From: Hyphomicrobium_A sp963722495
GTDB taxonomy: Bacteria; Pseudomonadota; Alphaproteobacteria; Rhizobiales; Hyphomicrobiaceae
Assembly (NCBI GenBank): GCA_963722495.1
Contig: CAVRND010000011.1
Location: 392,437-456,436, forward strand
DNA: 64,000 nt
Direction of reading: 5' to 3'
Shown: positions 16,692-25,156 of the stretch, one piece after another
Layout of the letters: each line of letters opens with the position of its first letter
Numbering within the stretch: the stretch's first letter is position 1
Notes under the pieces: model-generated
Seen by the model: only the letters and a program-made list of their open reading frames with translations
Databases searched by the model: none
What the model was told of the DNA's origin: nothing
Translations under genes and position numbers: made by a program

Positions 16692-18152
16692 TTGGAACTG
16701 ACGCTTTCACTCGACGCCGGCGCTGAGCGCTCTCTCCAAGTCCAGATATTCGAGCAAGTCCGCTCGATGATCCTCGGGGGTCAGCTGAAGGCGGGAATGG
16801 CACTGCCGCCGAGCCGCTTACTGGCCGAACGTGTCAACGTCTCGCGCAATACGGTGACCATCGCCTACGACCGGCTCGTCGCTGAAGGATACGTGGAGTC
16901 CCGCGGCACGGCCGGCACCTTCGTCAGCTCAATTCTGCCGGACGATCTGCTGCTCATTCGCAGCCGCGATCGCACGCAGACGAACGGCCCCGTTCCCGAC
17001 GAGCCGAGCGAGCCGCTTCTGTGCTTTGCGGGCTCTCCGGGCGGCGGCAACGATCGTCCGGCGCTCGACTTCTGGGTCGGGCGGTCTGACCCGACTGCCT
17101 TTCCGATCAAGACCTGGCGCCGCATCGTCAATCGCAAACTGGCGGGCGAAATTTCCTACCTGACCGACTATTGCGATCCGGCCGGCCTGCCGGAGCTACG
17201 CGAGGCGATCGCCGACCATCTCGGCCGTGCGCGCGGAATGCCGGTGACCAAGGACCAGATTATCGTCACTGCAGGGGGCCAGGACGCGCTCAATCTCGTG
17301 TACAATCTCGTCGGCCCGCACACCCGGCAGCTCTGCATCGAGAACCCCTGCTATCAGGGCGCCGCGATGTTGTTCAGGAGCACCTCGCACGAGATCCATC
17401 CGGTGCCTGTCGATGCCGAAGGCATCCAGGTCGAGCTACTGCCTAAGGCAAAGGGCAGCCTTCTCTACGTGACGCCGTCGCATCAATTCCCCACCGGCGT
17501 CATGCTCACGCTCAATCGCCGCTTGGCGCTGCTCCGCTGGGCGGAGGAGACCGACAGCTATATTGTCGAGGACGACTACGACAGCGACTTTCGTTACGAC
17601 GGCCCGCCACTCACGGCGTTGGCGGGGCTCGATCGCTGCCGGCGCGTCTTCTACGTCGGCACGTTCTCAAAATCGGTTGGGGCCGGCCTGCGCGTCGGCT
17701 ATGCGGTGCTGCCCCGGATCCGCTGGGATGAGGCGCGGTTACTCAAGGCGCAGATGAGCAACGGCCAGTCGTGGCTCGAGCAGGCGGCGTTGGCCGAGTT
17801 CATCACCGAGGGACACTTCGAGCGGCACCTGCGCAAGCTCAGGCAAATCTACAAGTCGCGCCGCGACCGTCTGGTCGCCGCGCTCAACGCCAACTTCGAA
17901 GCACCGCAGCTCTCCGGCTCCGAAAGCGGGCTGCACTTCGTGTGGCGCCTGCCGGCTGGGTTTCCGCCGGCCCGGGAAATTCAGCTGCGCGCACGTCAAC
18001 TCGGTGTCGGCGTCTATGCCTTGATGAGCGGCGCCGCCTTCGATTTCGATGTGGCCGCACCCGACAACGTTCTCGTGCTTGGCTACTCATCGCTCGGCGA
18101 GCAGCAGATCGACGCCGCCGTCGCCAAGCTCAAGGCATTGCTGAGCGATTAG
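16692..18152 (+). CDS. MocR/PdxR-type GntR regulator with aminotransferase domain
   Basis: 486 residues. An N-terminal winged helix (residues ~1-80) shows LQVQIFEQVRSMILGGQLKA and LPPSRLLAERVNVSRNTVTI. The C-terminal fold-type I aminotransferase domain has TAGGQDALNLVYNLVGP, VTPSHQFPTG, VEDDYDSDFRYDG and the PLP lysine in VGTFSKSVGAGLRVGY. The start is TTG 16692 with GAGG upstream; no ATG fits. Such regulators sense PLP or amino-compound adducts. It is divergent from the molybdopterin oxidoreductase/fpr pair and probably controls it. Confidence 0.88.
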   Translation: MELTLSLDAGAERSLQVQIFEQVRSMILGGQLKAGMALPPSRLLAERVNVSRNTVTIAYDRLVAEGYVESRGTAGTFVSSILPDDLLLIRSRDRTQTNGPVPDEPSEPLLCFAGSPGGGNDRPALDFWVGRSDPTAFPIKTWRRIVNRKLAGEISYLTDYCDPAGLPELREAIADHLGRARGMPVTKDQIIVTAGGQDALNLVYNLVGPHTRQLCIENPCYQGAAMLFRSTSHEIHPVPVDAEGIQVELLPKAKGSLLYVTPSHQFPTGVMLTLNRRLALLRWAEETDSYIVEDDYDSDFRYDGPPLTALAGLDRCRRVFYVGTFSKSVGAGLRVGYAVLPRIRWDEARLLKAQMSNGQSWLEQAALAEFITEGHFERHLRKLRQIYKSRRDRLVAALNANFEAPQLSGSESGLHFVWRLPAGFPPAREIQLRARQLGVGVYALMSGAAFDFDVAAPDNVLVLGYSSLGEQQIDAAVAKLKALLSD

Positions 18153-18255
18153 GGTTACATGTTCAGGATCATCAAAGATGCGCCCCTCTCTGCTCGAGAA
18201 GCGCTGACAGGTCGCGCCGGAAGAAGTGCGCGCTACATTGTTCTGACTAGGAAAT

Positions 18256-18331
18256 TGGTGGAGCCGAGGGGAATCGAACCCCTGACCTCTGCAGTGCGAT
18301 TGCAGCGCTCTCCCATCTGAGCTACGGCCCC
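18256..18331 (-). tRNA. tRNA-Ala (anticodon CGC)
   Basis: The minus strand gives a 76-base cloverleaf: acceptor GGGGCCG/CGGCTCC, D arm GCTC/GAGC, anticodon stem CTGCA/TGCAG with loop ATCGCAC (anticodon CGC), T arm AGGGG-TTCGATT-CCCCT, and an encoded 3' CCA. All stems pair, in contrast to the two degenerate tRNA-like sequences at 7.4-7.55 kb. It reads GCG codons, which are common in this GC-rich genome. Confidence 0.95.
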
Positions 18332-18475
18332 GGGCAGTTCGGCGGCATTTAGAGGGCCACCTCGAATCTTGTCAAGGAACGCGCGGAAAGCACAGCTCGT
18401 GGGGACGGGCGCGCTTGCAGGGCAGAGCCGTCAAAGGCTACACGTGGCCCCAGAAAGCACCTGGAGCGCGGCACG

Positions 18476-18781
18476 ATGGTCCTTCTTCGCCTAATCGACT
18501 TCCTCGGCTACCTCATTCAGCTCTACGTCTACGTGATCATCGCCAGCGTCATTCTCAGCTGGCTGATGGCCTTCGGCGTCGTCAACCCCTACAACCCGAC
18601 CGTCCGCGCCATCTGGCAGGGCTTAAATGCCGTCACCGAGCCGTTGCTGCGCCCGATCCGCAACATGCTGCCCAATATGGGCGCCATCGACATCGCTCCG
18701 ATCGTGCTGCTGCTGGCCTGTTTCTTCCTGCAAAGCGTCGTGCTCGGGTCGCTGCGCGATCTGCTCGTCACGGCGGGATGA
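18476..18781 (+). CDS. YggT family membrane protein
   Basis: 101 residues with two hydrophobic halves: MVLLRLIDFLGYLIQLYVYV and IDIAPIVLLLACFFLQSVVL. The segment NPYNPTVRAIWQGLNAVTEP followed by LLRPIRNMLPNMG is the YggT signature. YggT proteins are inner-membrane proteins linked to osmotic tolerance and cell-division genes in other bacteria. The stop overlaps the start of the DUF167 gene (ATGA), the usual yggT-yggU pairing. Confidence 0.88.
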   Translation: MVLLRLIDFLGYLIQLYVYVIIASVILSWLMAFGVVNPYNPTVRAIWQGLNAVTEPLLRPIRNMLPNMGAIDIAPIVLLLACFFLQSVVLGSLRDLLVTAG

Positions 18782-19125
18782 GCGGCCCGATGACTGGCCC
18801 TGGCACCGACGCCGAAATGCCCTGGCGGACCGGGAACGGGTGCGTCATCGTGCGGGTACGCCTGACGCCGAAATCCTCGGTAGAAGGCGTCGACGGCGTG
18901 GCCCCGAGCGCGGAAGGGGCGGCGCTTGCCGCCCGCGTCCGCGCGGTGCCGGCGGAGGGCGAAGCCAATGCGGCGGTTGAGAAGCTGGTCGCCCGCTGGC
19001 TCGACGTGCCGAAAAGCTCGGTGCGCGTGACGGCGGGGGCAAAATCCCGCATCAAGTCGCTCACCATCAGCGGGGAAACGAATTACCTCGAGCAGCGCCT
19101 GCGGGCCAAGCTCGCGCCCACATGA
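18778..19125 (+). CDS. DUF167 (YggU-like) protein
   Basis: 115 residues. The DUF167 core is clear: VIVRVRLTPKSSVEGVDG, then VRAVPAEGEANAAVEKLVA, DVPKSSVRVTAGAKSRIKSL. The start ATG overlaps the yggT stop. The family is small, cytosolic and of unknown function. folD follows 43 bases later, so the three may be co-transcribed. Confidence 0.88.
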   Translation: MSGPMTGPGTDAEMPWRTGNGCVIVRVRLTPKSSVEGVDGVAPSAEGAALAARVRAVPAEGEANAAVEKLVARWLDVPKSSVRVTAGAKSRIKSLTISGETNYLEQRLRAKLAPT

Positions 19126-19168
19126 ATGTGGGCGGCACAATGACAGATCCTAGGGAGGAAGTTTCGTA

Positions 19169-20053
19169 ATGACCGCTTACGTCATCGACGGCAAGGCAAT
19201 CGCCGCCAAGGTGCGCTCCGATGTTGCCGCCGATGTGGCCATGCTCAAGGCGCAGCACGGCTTCGTTCCCGGACTTGCCGTCGTGCTGGTGGGCGAGGAT
19301 CCGGCGAGCAAGGTCTACGTGCGCAACAAGGCGGCGCAGACGGTCGAGTGCGGCATGCAGTCGTTCGAGCACAAGCTGGCCGAGGACACGCCCGAGCAGG
19401 TGGTGCTCGACCTTGTCGCCAAGCTGAATGCCGATCCGAACGTCAACGGCATCCTGGTTCAGATGCCGCTCCCCAAGCACATGGATTCGAACAAGGTGCT
19501 GGAGCTGATCGACCCGTTGAAGGATGTCGACGGCTTCCACCCGATGAACGTCGGCCGCCTGTCGATCGGCGAGCGCGCGCTGGCGCCCTGCACGCCCGTC
19601 GGCTCGATCATCCTGTCGAAGTCGGTGAAGCACGACCTGTCGGGGCTCAACGCCGTCGTCGTCGGCCGCTCCAACATCGTCGGCAAGCCGATGGCGCAGC
19701 TGCTGCTGCGCGAGAACTGCACCGTGACCATCGCGCATTCGCGCACCAAGGATCTGCCGGACGTCGTGCGCGCGGCCGACCTTGTCGTCGCCGCCATCGG
19801 CAAGCCGGAGTTCGTCAAGGGCGACTGGATCAAGCCGGGCGCCATCGTCATCGACGTCGGCATCAACCGCGTCCTCAAGCCAGACGGCAAGGGCAAGATC
19901 GTCGGCGACGTTGACTTTGCCGAGGCGGTGAAGGTGGCGGGCGCCATTACGCCGGTGCCGGGTGGCGTCGGTCCGATGACCATCGCCTGCCTGCTCAAGA
20001 ACACCGTCGAAGCCGCCATGATGCAGCGCGGCCTGCTCGCCAAGGCAGCCTGA
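19169..20053 (+). CDS. folD: Methylenetetrahydrofolate dehydrogenase / methenyltetrahydrofolate cyclohydrolase
   Basis: 294 residues of the bifunctional FolD family, which interconverts methylene-, methenyl- and 10-formyl-THF using NADP. Motifs: VGEDPASKVYVRNK (with the catalytic Lys), VNGILVQMPLP, DVDGFHPMNVGRL, VVGRSNIVGKPMAQLL (dinucleotide fold) and TPVPGGVGPMTIACL. A GGGAGGAA site precedes ATG 19169. In a serine-cycle methylotroph FolD can complement MtdA/Fch in supplying C1 units between formate and serine synthesis; mtdA and fch are not in this window. Confidence 0.95.
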   Translation: MTAYVIDGKAIAAKVRSDVAADVAMLKAQHGFVPGLAVVLVGEDPASKVYVRNKAAQTVECGMQSFEHKLAEDTPEQVVLDLVAKLNADPNVNGILVQMPLPKHMDSNKVLELIDPLKDVDGFHPMNVGRLSIGERALAPCTPVGSIILSKSVKHDLSGLNAVVVGRSNIVGKPMAQLLLRENCTVTIAHSRTKDLPDVVRAADLVVAAIGKPEFVKGDWIKPGAIVIDVGINRVLKPDGKGKIVGDVDFAEAVKVAGAITPVPGGVGPMTIACLLKNTVEAAMMQRGLLAKAA

Positions 20054-20065
20054 CGTTAGGCAATA

Positions 20066-20081
20066 GGCAATAGGCAATGGG
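20066..20081. repeat. Left inverted repeat flanking the four-helix-bundle gene
   Basis: GGCAATAGGCAATGGG, preceded by one more AGGCAATA unit. Its exact complement lies at 20497-20512. The pair brackets the minus-strand four-helix-bundle gene just after folD. Confidence 0.75.
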
Positions 20082-20116
20082 GGCGGCGCGTTTCGGGCGG
20101 CTGCCCCTCTTGGTAT

Positions 20117-20501
20117 TCAGCGGCTTAATGATTGGATCGACTTGATCAGCGCGTTGAGCATTTTTCCGACCCGCTCAGACTGTTCAAGCAAGCGAGCCGC
20201 CTGCTCGTTGCCGAAGGCTCCGAGTCGCTGTGCCAGCAAGACGTGTGTATCGAGCTCGTTTAGCGAGCCGCGAGCGACCTTTAGAAACTGAGCATAGGAT
20301 CCAGGGCTTTGACGCCCGTATCCTTCCGCGATGTTGGCGGGGCACCGACGCGGCTGCGCGGATTGTCTGGTCAGCGAGGGCATATCTCCAACGGGATGGG
20401 GCGCTCACCACAGCCCGATAGGTGGCTTCTGCCAACGCCATCGCCTCCTGCCAGACGTTGAGATCTCGGTGCGATGAGATCTTCTGCAAGCCAATGCCCA
20501 T
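20117..20501 (-). CDS. Four-helix-bundle protein (23S rRNA intervening-sequence protein family), frame broken near 20340
   Basis: About 127 residues after removing one base from the GGGG at 20339-20342. It reads SSHRDLNVWQEAMALAEATY, then DQTIRAAASVPANIAEGYGR across the break, SPGSYAQFLKVARGSLNELD and ends LIKSIQSLSR. IRRAA-VPANIAEG and ARGS-EL are hallmarks of the IVP/four-helix family, also related to the Avd accessory protein of diversity-generating retroelements. The start codon (20499-20501) lies inside the right inverted repeat. The function of free-standing copies is unknown. Confidence 0.8.
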
Positions 20502-20512
20502 TGCCTATTGCC
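20497..20512. repeat. Right inverted repeat flanking the four-helix-bundle gene
   Basis: CCCATTGCCTATTGCC, exact reverse complement of 20066-20081, within a longer degenerate run 20491-20519. It supplies the start codon and upstream region of the four-helix-bundle gene. Confidence 0.75.
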
Positions 20513-20521
20513 CAATGCCGT

Positions 20522-22052
20522 CTATGCGGCGCTTCGCTGCCGCAGCGTTTCGCCGCGATAGCTCAGCGCTTCGGCGACGTGCACGCGGCCGATGCCGTCG
20601 GCGCCGTCGAGATCGGCAAGGGTGCGCGCAACGCGCAGCGTGCGGTGAAAGCCGCGCGCCGAGAGGCGCAGCGCGTCGGCGGCCTGGCGCATCAACGCGG
20701 CGCCTTCGGCGTCGGGCGTGGCGATGTCCTCCAGTATGCGGCCGCTGCATTCGGCGTTGGTGCGCAGCCCCTTGACGCCGAGCGCCGCAAAGCGCGCCCG
20801 CTGCACCTCGCGCGCCCGCGCCACCCGCGCCCGCACCTGGGCGCTGTCCTCGGTCGGCGCCGGAAGAATGAGATCGGCCGCGCTCACCGCCGGCACTTCG
20901 ATTTGCAGATCGATGCGGTCGAGCAGCGGGCCCGAGATGCGTGCCTGATACTCGGACGCGCAGCGCTCCCCGCGCTTGCAGGTGACGCCCGGTCCGCCAC
21001 CGCCGCACTTGCACGGGTTCATTGCCGCCACGAGCTGGATGCGCGACGGGTAGGCGATGCGATGGTTGGCGCGCGCGATGACCGTCTCGCCGGTCTCCAG
21101 CGGCTGGCGCAACGCGTCGAGCACGCCCGGCTGGAACTCCGGCAACTCGTCGAGGAACAGCACGCCGAGGTGGGCAAGGCTCACCTCGCCCGGACGCGGA
21201 CGCGTGCCGCCGCCGACCAGGGCCGCCATGCTGGCGGAATGATGCGGCGCCCGGAACGGCCGCTCGGTCGCCAGCTTGCCGCCCATCAGCTCGCCGGCGA
21301 GGCTGTGCACCATCGAGACGTCAAGCATCTCCTCCGGCGACAGCGGCGGCAGGATCGACGGCAGCCGCGCCGCCAGCATCGACTTGCCCGCGCCCGGGGG
21401 GCCGACCATCAGGAGATTGTGCCCGCCGGCGGCGGCGACCTCGAGCGCGCGCTTGGCGCTCTCCTGGCCTTTGACGTCGGCGAGATCGGGCAATACGCCG
21501 TCCTCGCCGCTCCAAGCCCGGCTTGGGCCGCGCCAGCGTCTGCAGACCCTTGAAGTGATTGACGAGCGACAGCAGATGCGGCGCCGCGAGGATGTCCACA
21601 TCTTCGCCCGCCCACGCCGCCTCGGGGCCGCAGGCGGCGGGACAGATCAGCCCCTTGCCCATGGCGTTGGCGCCGATGGCGGCGGGCAGCGCGCCCGGCA
21701 CGGCGCGGATCGAGCCGTCGAGCGCCAGCTCGCCGATCGCCGCGTAACCGGCGACGGCGTCGGGCGCCACCGCCTCCATCGCCACCATCATGGCGAGCAG
21801 GATCGGCAGGTCGAACTGGCTGCCCTCCTTCGGCAGGTCGGCCGGCGCCAGGTTCACCGTCACGTGCTTGTAGGGAAGGCCGAGACCGACGGCGTGCAGC
21901 GCGTTGCGCACCCGCTCGGAGCTCTCGGCCACGGCCTTGTCGGGCAACCCGACGATGACGAAGGCGTGCCGGCCCGGCGTGATGCGCACCTGCACCTCGA
22001 CGGGGCGGGCCTCGATGCCGACAAACGCGAGCGTGGAAATCTGCCCGTACAT
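20522..22052 (-). CDS. comM: YifB/ComM-type Mg-chelatase-like AAA+ ATPase, frame broken near 21518
   Basis: About 510 residues once one base of the CCC at 21517-21519 is removed (join at RPKPAWSGEDG). The N domain MYGQISTLAFVGIEARPVEV continues with VIVGLPDKAVAESSERVRNA and NLAPADLPKEGSQFDLP. The AAA+ part has Walker A VGPPGAGKSMLAARLP, Walker B GVLFLDELPEF and the zinc-like cluster CKCGGGGPGVTC. ComM is a branch-migration helicase that helps integrate DNA during natural transformation; in non-competent species its role is unclear. No SD is seen before the ATG. Confidence 0.88.
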
Positions 22053-22107
22053 GCTGCGTGAAGCCCGCCCCCACAGGCCGAAACGGCCTATGCAACCCTA
22101 GCGTGAA

Positions 22108-22455
22108 GCGTTCAGTTCAGCAAGAACATTGTGGGAACGGACAAAGAGCAGGGGGCGCTAGGCCGCTCGCACGCTGGCGTGCAAGCGCCACCGGTGGGTG
22201 ATTTCGAACCTAGTCGTAGAGGGAGGTCGGCGCACAGCCCCTCGACTGGCCGACCTCCGCTGCTGGCGCGTGGGGGCGCAGCAGCCTGGCCTCACTGGCG
22301 ATTTTGGTCGGCCCTCGCAAGGGGCCGCAAGATTAGTCTTGGTACGGAAGCTGACCGAGCGGTCTTCCGTTTACGTCTCATTAATCGACTCTGCGCCAGC
22401 GTTGGGTTCAGCCGATGACCCTTCCCTTTCGTCCATCGGACGCCGCAAGGCCATG
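22108..22455 (+). ncRNA. Structured intergenic region, candidate non-coding RNA
   Basis: The 494-base gap 22053-22546 has no convincing gene but ends in a strong intrinsic terminator on the + strand (22456-22490) that belongs to no annotated gene. Upstream lies a long hairpin, GGAGGTCGGC pairing with GCCGACCTCC around about 22220-22260, and a second possible stem with GGGGGCGCT and AAGCGCC arms (about 22150-22190). This suggests a small + strand transcript. No known RNA family was recognised; the boundaries are guesses. Confidence 0.35.
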
Positions 22456-22490
22456 AGGCCCCAGCCCCGACAGCCGCTGGGGCCTTTTTG
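22456..22490 (+). terminator. Strong Rho-independent terminator
   Basis: AGGCCCCAGC (22456-22465) pairs perfectly with GCTGGGGCCT (22476-22485) and is followed by a T run. The direction is +. No protein gene on the + strand ends just before it, so it implies a transcript in 22100-22455. Confidence 0.8.
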
Positions 22491-22546
22491 CGTTTGGTGC
22501 TCGACGGAAGAGGCTGCGCTGGGACCGCCGCCCAGAGACGTGCGGC

Positions 22547-23348
22547 CTAAGCCGACGCCGGAAGCGGGCGCACGGCCAGCACGGTCGTGTTGTCCTGGTG
22601 CGGGTCGCGCATGGACTCGACGGCGCGGATCAGCGCGTTGGCCACCGACTCGGCGCCATCGTCGGCGTAGGCCGACACGATGCGCTGGATCTCGGTGCCC
22701 TCCAGCGTGTGCAGGCCGTCGCTGGCGAGGATGACGTAGTCGCCCTCCTCCAGCACCAGCGGCCGGCGCGAGACGTCGACGAGGTCGAGCTCATCGCCGG
22801 TCACCGCGGATCGCAGCATGTGCCGGCGCGGGTCGGACTTCGCCTGCTCGGGCGTGATCTTGCCCTGCGCCGCCATGCCGGTCGAGCTCGGGCGCCAACG
22901 AGTGGTCCTCATTGAGCAGCGCGATCTCGCCGCGGCGGAACAGCAGCAGCGGGCTGTCGCCGACGCTCACCCATTCGACGCCCTCGTTGCCGAACACGGC
23001 GGCGACGAGCGTCGTCCCCATGCCGGCCAGCGTCGGGTTGGCGCGCACCTGCGCGGCGATGGAATCGTTGGCCGAGGTGAGCGACTTGATCAGCCGCTCG
23101 GGACGCGAGCCGTTCAGCCCCGCGTAGGCGGAGATGAAGCTGTCGCACACCATGCGGCTCGCGAGCGCGCCGGCCGTGTGTCCGCCCATGCCGTCGGCCA
23201 GCACGGCGACGAGGCGCGTGTTGTTGGCGGTCGGCGGCACGTCGGCGCTCCCGCCCGTCCTATCCTTAGGCGGCCAGAATGCGCTCGAGTCTTCCTGGTA
23301 GTCTCTCGCGCCCTTGGTGGCGCGAGAGGCATGATCGAATGCCTGCAT
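22547..23348 (-). CDS. PP2C-type serine/threonine phosphatase, frame broken near 22880
   Basis: About 266 residues after removal of one base in CC at 22879-22880. The N part has GARDYQEDS, LVAVLADGMGGHTAG (the metal-binding DGMGG), MGTTLVAAVF and WVSVGDSPLLLFR. After the break come AAQGKITPEQA, DYVILASDGLHTL and DPHQDNTTVLAVR (metal-binding DN). It dephosphorylates Ser/Thr proteins. Its ATG overlaps the stop of the upstream FHA gene by one base. With the FHA genes and the divergent kinase at 25157 it forms a complete phospho-signalling set. Confidence 0.88.
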
Positions 23349-24121
23349 CAGTCCTTGGCATCGCTAAGCTCGGCCCAATCGAAATCCGCCCCGCAGAACG
23401 GCACGAACACGAGCTGCGTGCGCCCGATCGTGATCACGTCCATCTGGTGCAGCTCGACCGCTCCGGTGGGTCGCTTGTCGTTGATAGAAACGACGTTGGT
23501 CTTCGCTAAGTTCGGCACGAACAGAAAAGATCGTGCGGCCGAATCATAGCGAATATAGGCCTGCTCTTCCGAGGAAATCGAATCGTCGCCGAAATCGAGC
23601 GGGATACGCTGCGTCGGGGCGCGTCCGACCGTGTTGTTGCCCTCGAAGATGGGCCGGTAGCAGCCCATGCCGGCGCCGCCGACGATCACGAGCCAGCCCA
23701 CGACCGGGTCCTGCTCGAAGGCGCCGCGCTTCACCTGCACCTTGCCGCGCACCAGCTGCGTGCGCGGCGAATCGTTCTCAACCTTCGGGGGGCCGCCGCG
23801 CACGACGCGCGTCGTCGGCGGTGCGCCGAACTCGACGTGCTTGTCCTGCGGCTTCAGCGATGTCTGGCCCTTGACCGCGAGCGCGGCTTCGGCGGCGCTC
23901 AGGCCGGCACCGGCCGGCGTCGCGGCGGGAGCGGCGTCGCCCTTCGCCGGCTCGGCTGCTGCCGGAGCGGGCTTTGGCGTGTCGGCCTTCGGCGCCATCT
24001 GCGTCGTGGGCTCTGCGGCCGCGGGCGCTGCTCCGCGTTGCGTGTCGTCGCGGCTCGCGGCGGCAAGCGCATCCTTCAGCGAGCCTAGGAACCGGCCCGG
24101 CTTCGCTCCCTGCTGAGTCAT
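23348..24121 (-). CDS. FHA-domain protein with long Ala/Pro-rich linker
   Basis: 257 residues. Residues ~1-130 are low complexity (AAPAAAEPTTQMAPKADTPK type) and presumably flexible; residues ~150-245 form the forkhead-associated domain with WLVIVGGAGMGCYRPIFEGN, NTVGRAPTQRIPLDFGDDSI and ISSEEQAYIRYD, which recognise phosphothreonine. A strong GGAGGA precedes the start. It is translationally coupled to the PP2C phosphatase. It is likely a substrate or adaptor of the kinase encoded nearby. No signal peptide or membrane segment is seen. Confidence 0.85.
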   Translation of the reverse strand: MTQQGAKPGRFLGSLKDALAAASRDDTQRGAAPAAAEPTTQMAPKADTPKPAPAAAEPAKGDAAPAATPAGAGLSAAEAALAVKGQTSLKPQDKHVEFGAPPTTRVVRGGPPKVENDSPRTQLVRGKVQVKRGAFEQDPVVGWLVIVGGAGMGCYRPIFEGNNTVGRAPTQRIPLDFGDDSISSEEQAYIRYDSAARSFLFVPNLAKTNVVSINDKRPTGAVELHQMDVITIGRTQLVFVPFCGADFDWAELSDAKD

Positions 24122-24232
24122 CGTTGTCCTCCGTTACGCCTTGGCGCTCTTCCGACATTATGCGTTCTCCTACCATGATAGACGACAAGGCTCGTCATAT
24201 CTGCCGCAACCGCGTGCGGCGGTTGGCGTCCG

Positions 24233-24780
24233 TCACCCGACAGGCCTTGCGTCGAACTTCAGTTTCACTTCGCCGATGCCGATCACGTCGCCCTGTTTCA
24301 GGCGGCCTTCGCCGACGCGCATGCCGTTGATCAGCACGCCGTTGCCGTCGGCGCCCGAAAGATCGGTGACGACGACGTTTCCGTCGGTCGTGCGCCGGAT
24401 CACCGCGTGGTAGCGATGCACGGTCTTTTCCGGCAGGCAGATGTCATTGTCGGCCTCGCGTCCGATGCGCAGCATGGCGCGTCCGATGACATGGCGCTGG
24501 CCGGAGTGGGCAAGCTCGACCCACGCTTCCGTCGGCCAGGCTGACGCGTCCACGCGCGCCGTCACGCCGCTGCGCAAAGGGTTGGCGCCGCGCAAAGATG
24601 GACGCGAAATCAACACGGTAGAATCGGGCGACCGGTGCGCTTCCGGCGCATCATGAGGCCGACGATGGCGAGCGGCGGCAGCGCGATCAGCACCGCCAGC
24701 ACGAGCATCAGCGCCGGCGCGCGATCGAACGTGTCGCCGAACCACGAGCCCAGCTGCCACCATGCCTCGGCGGTCGGCAT
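24233..24780 (-). CDS. Membrane-anchored FHA-domain protein, frame broken near 24631
   Basis: About 180 residues. The N-terminal part MPTAEAWWQLGSWFGDTFDR leads into a transmembrane segment (APALMLVLAVLIALPPLAIV) and MMRRKRTG. One base appears to be missing at about 24630-24633; the next frame gives SPDSTVLISRPS and the FHA domain RHVIGRAMLRIGREADNDIC, HRYHAVIRR and LSGADGNGVLINGMRV. The start is uncertain: the frame is open to 24903 and GTG codons at about 24807 are possible. FHA domains bind phosphothreonine, so this may anchor kinase targets at the membrane. Confidence 0.7.
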
Positions 24781-25086
24781 TGCAAGTGTAAAGGCGTCTG
24801 AAATCACCACTGCGCGCCCCGGCTGGGTGTGCCCGCTGCAAATGCAACATGAGTTTGGGAGATCGCGGCGAAGGCAATCGACAGCTTCGGCAGTGGCGAC
24901 CACGGCGATCTCATGGTCTTCGTCTCAGGACAAATCAAAGTGCAGGTTCGGGCTGCATGACGGCAGGAACATGGCATTCGCCTCTCCAGCTCAGATTTGT
25001 TGGTAGCTTCGGCGTGCTCAAGCCGCCGCCACATTTGGCAGGCATAAATGTGTCGGAGGCAGTACGGCAATTGACGCGCGGCGCGG

Positions 25087-25119
25087 CACTAGTGTGATGA
25101 TCGAGAAAATTGCCACACT
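25087..25119. repeat. Collapsed remnant of the twin-hairpin repeat (B unit)
   Basis: A 33-base remnant with the first ~20 bases of the B hairpin (CTAGTGTGATGATCGAGAAA) joined directly to its last bases (CCACACTAG); the loop and inner arm are deleted. It sits in the 376-base gap between the FHA gene and the kinase gene, about 38 bases before the kinase start. Nothing else was recognised in that gap. Confidence 0.75.
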
Positions 25120-25156
25120 AGGCATACGAGGCTGACGATCGACGTCACGGAGAGCC

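Noticed and set aside
22198..22734. A 178-codon + strand frame before and into the PP2C gene
   Set aside because: It passes through a strong terminator and continues antisense to the phosphatase.
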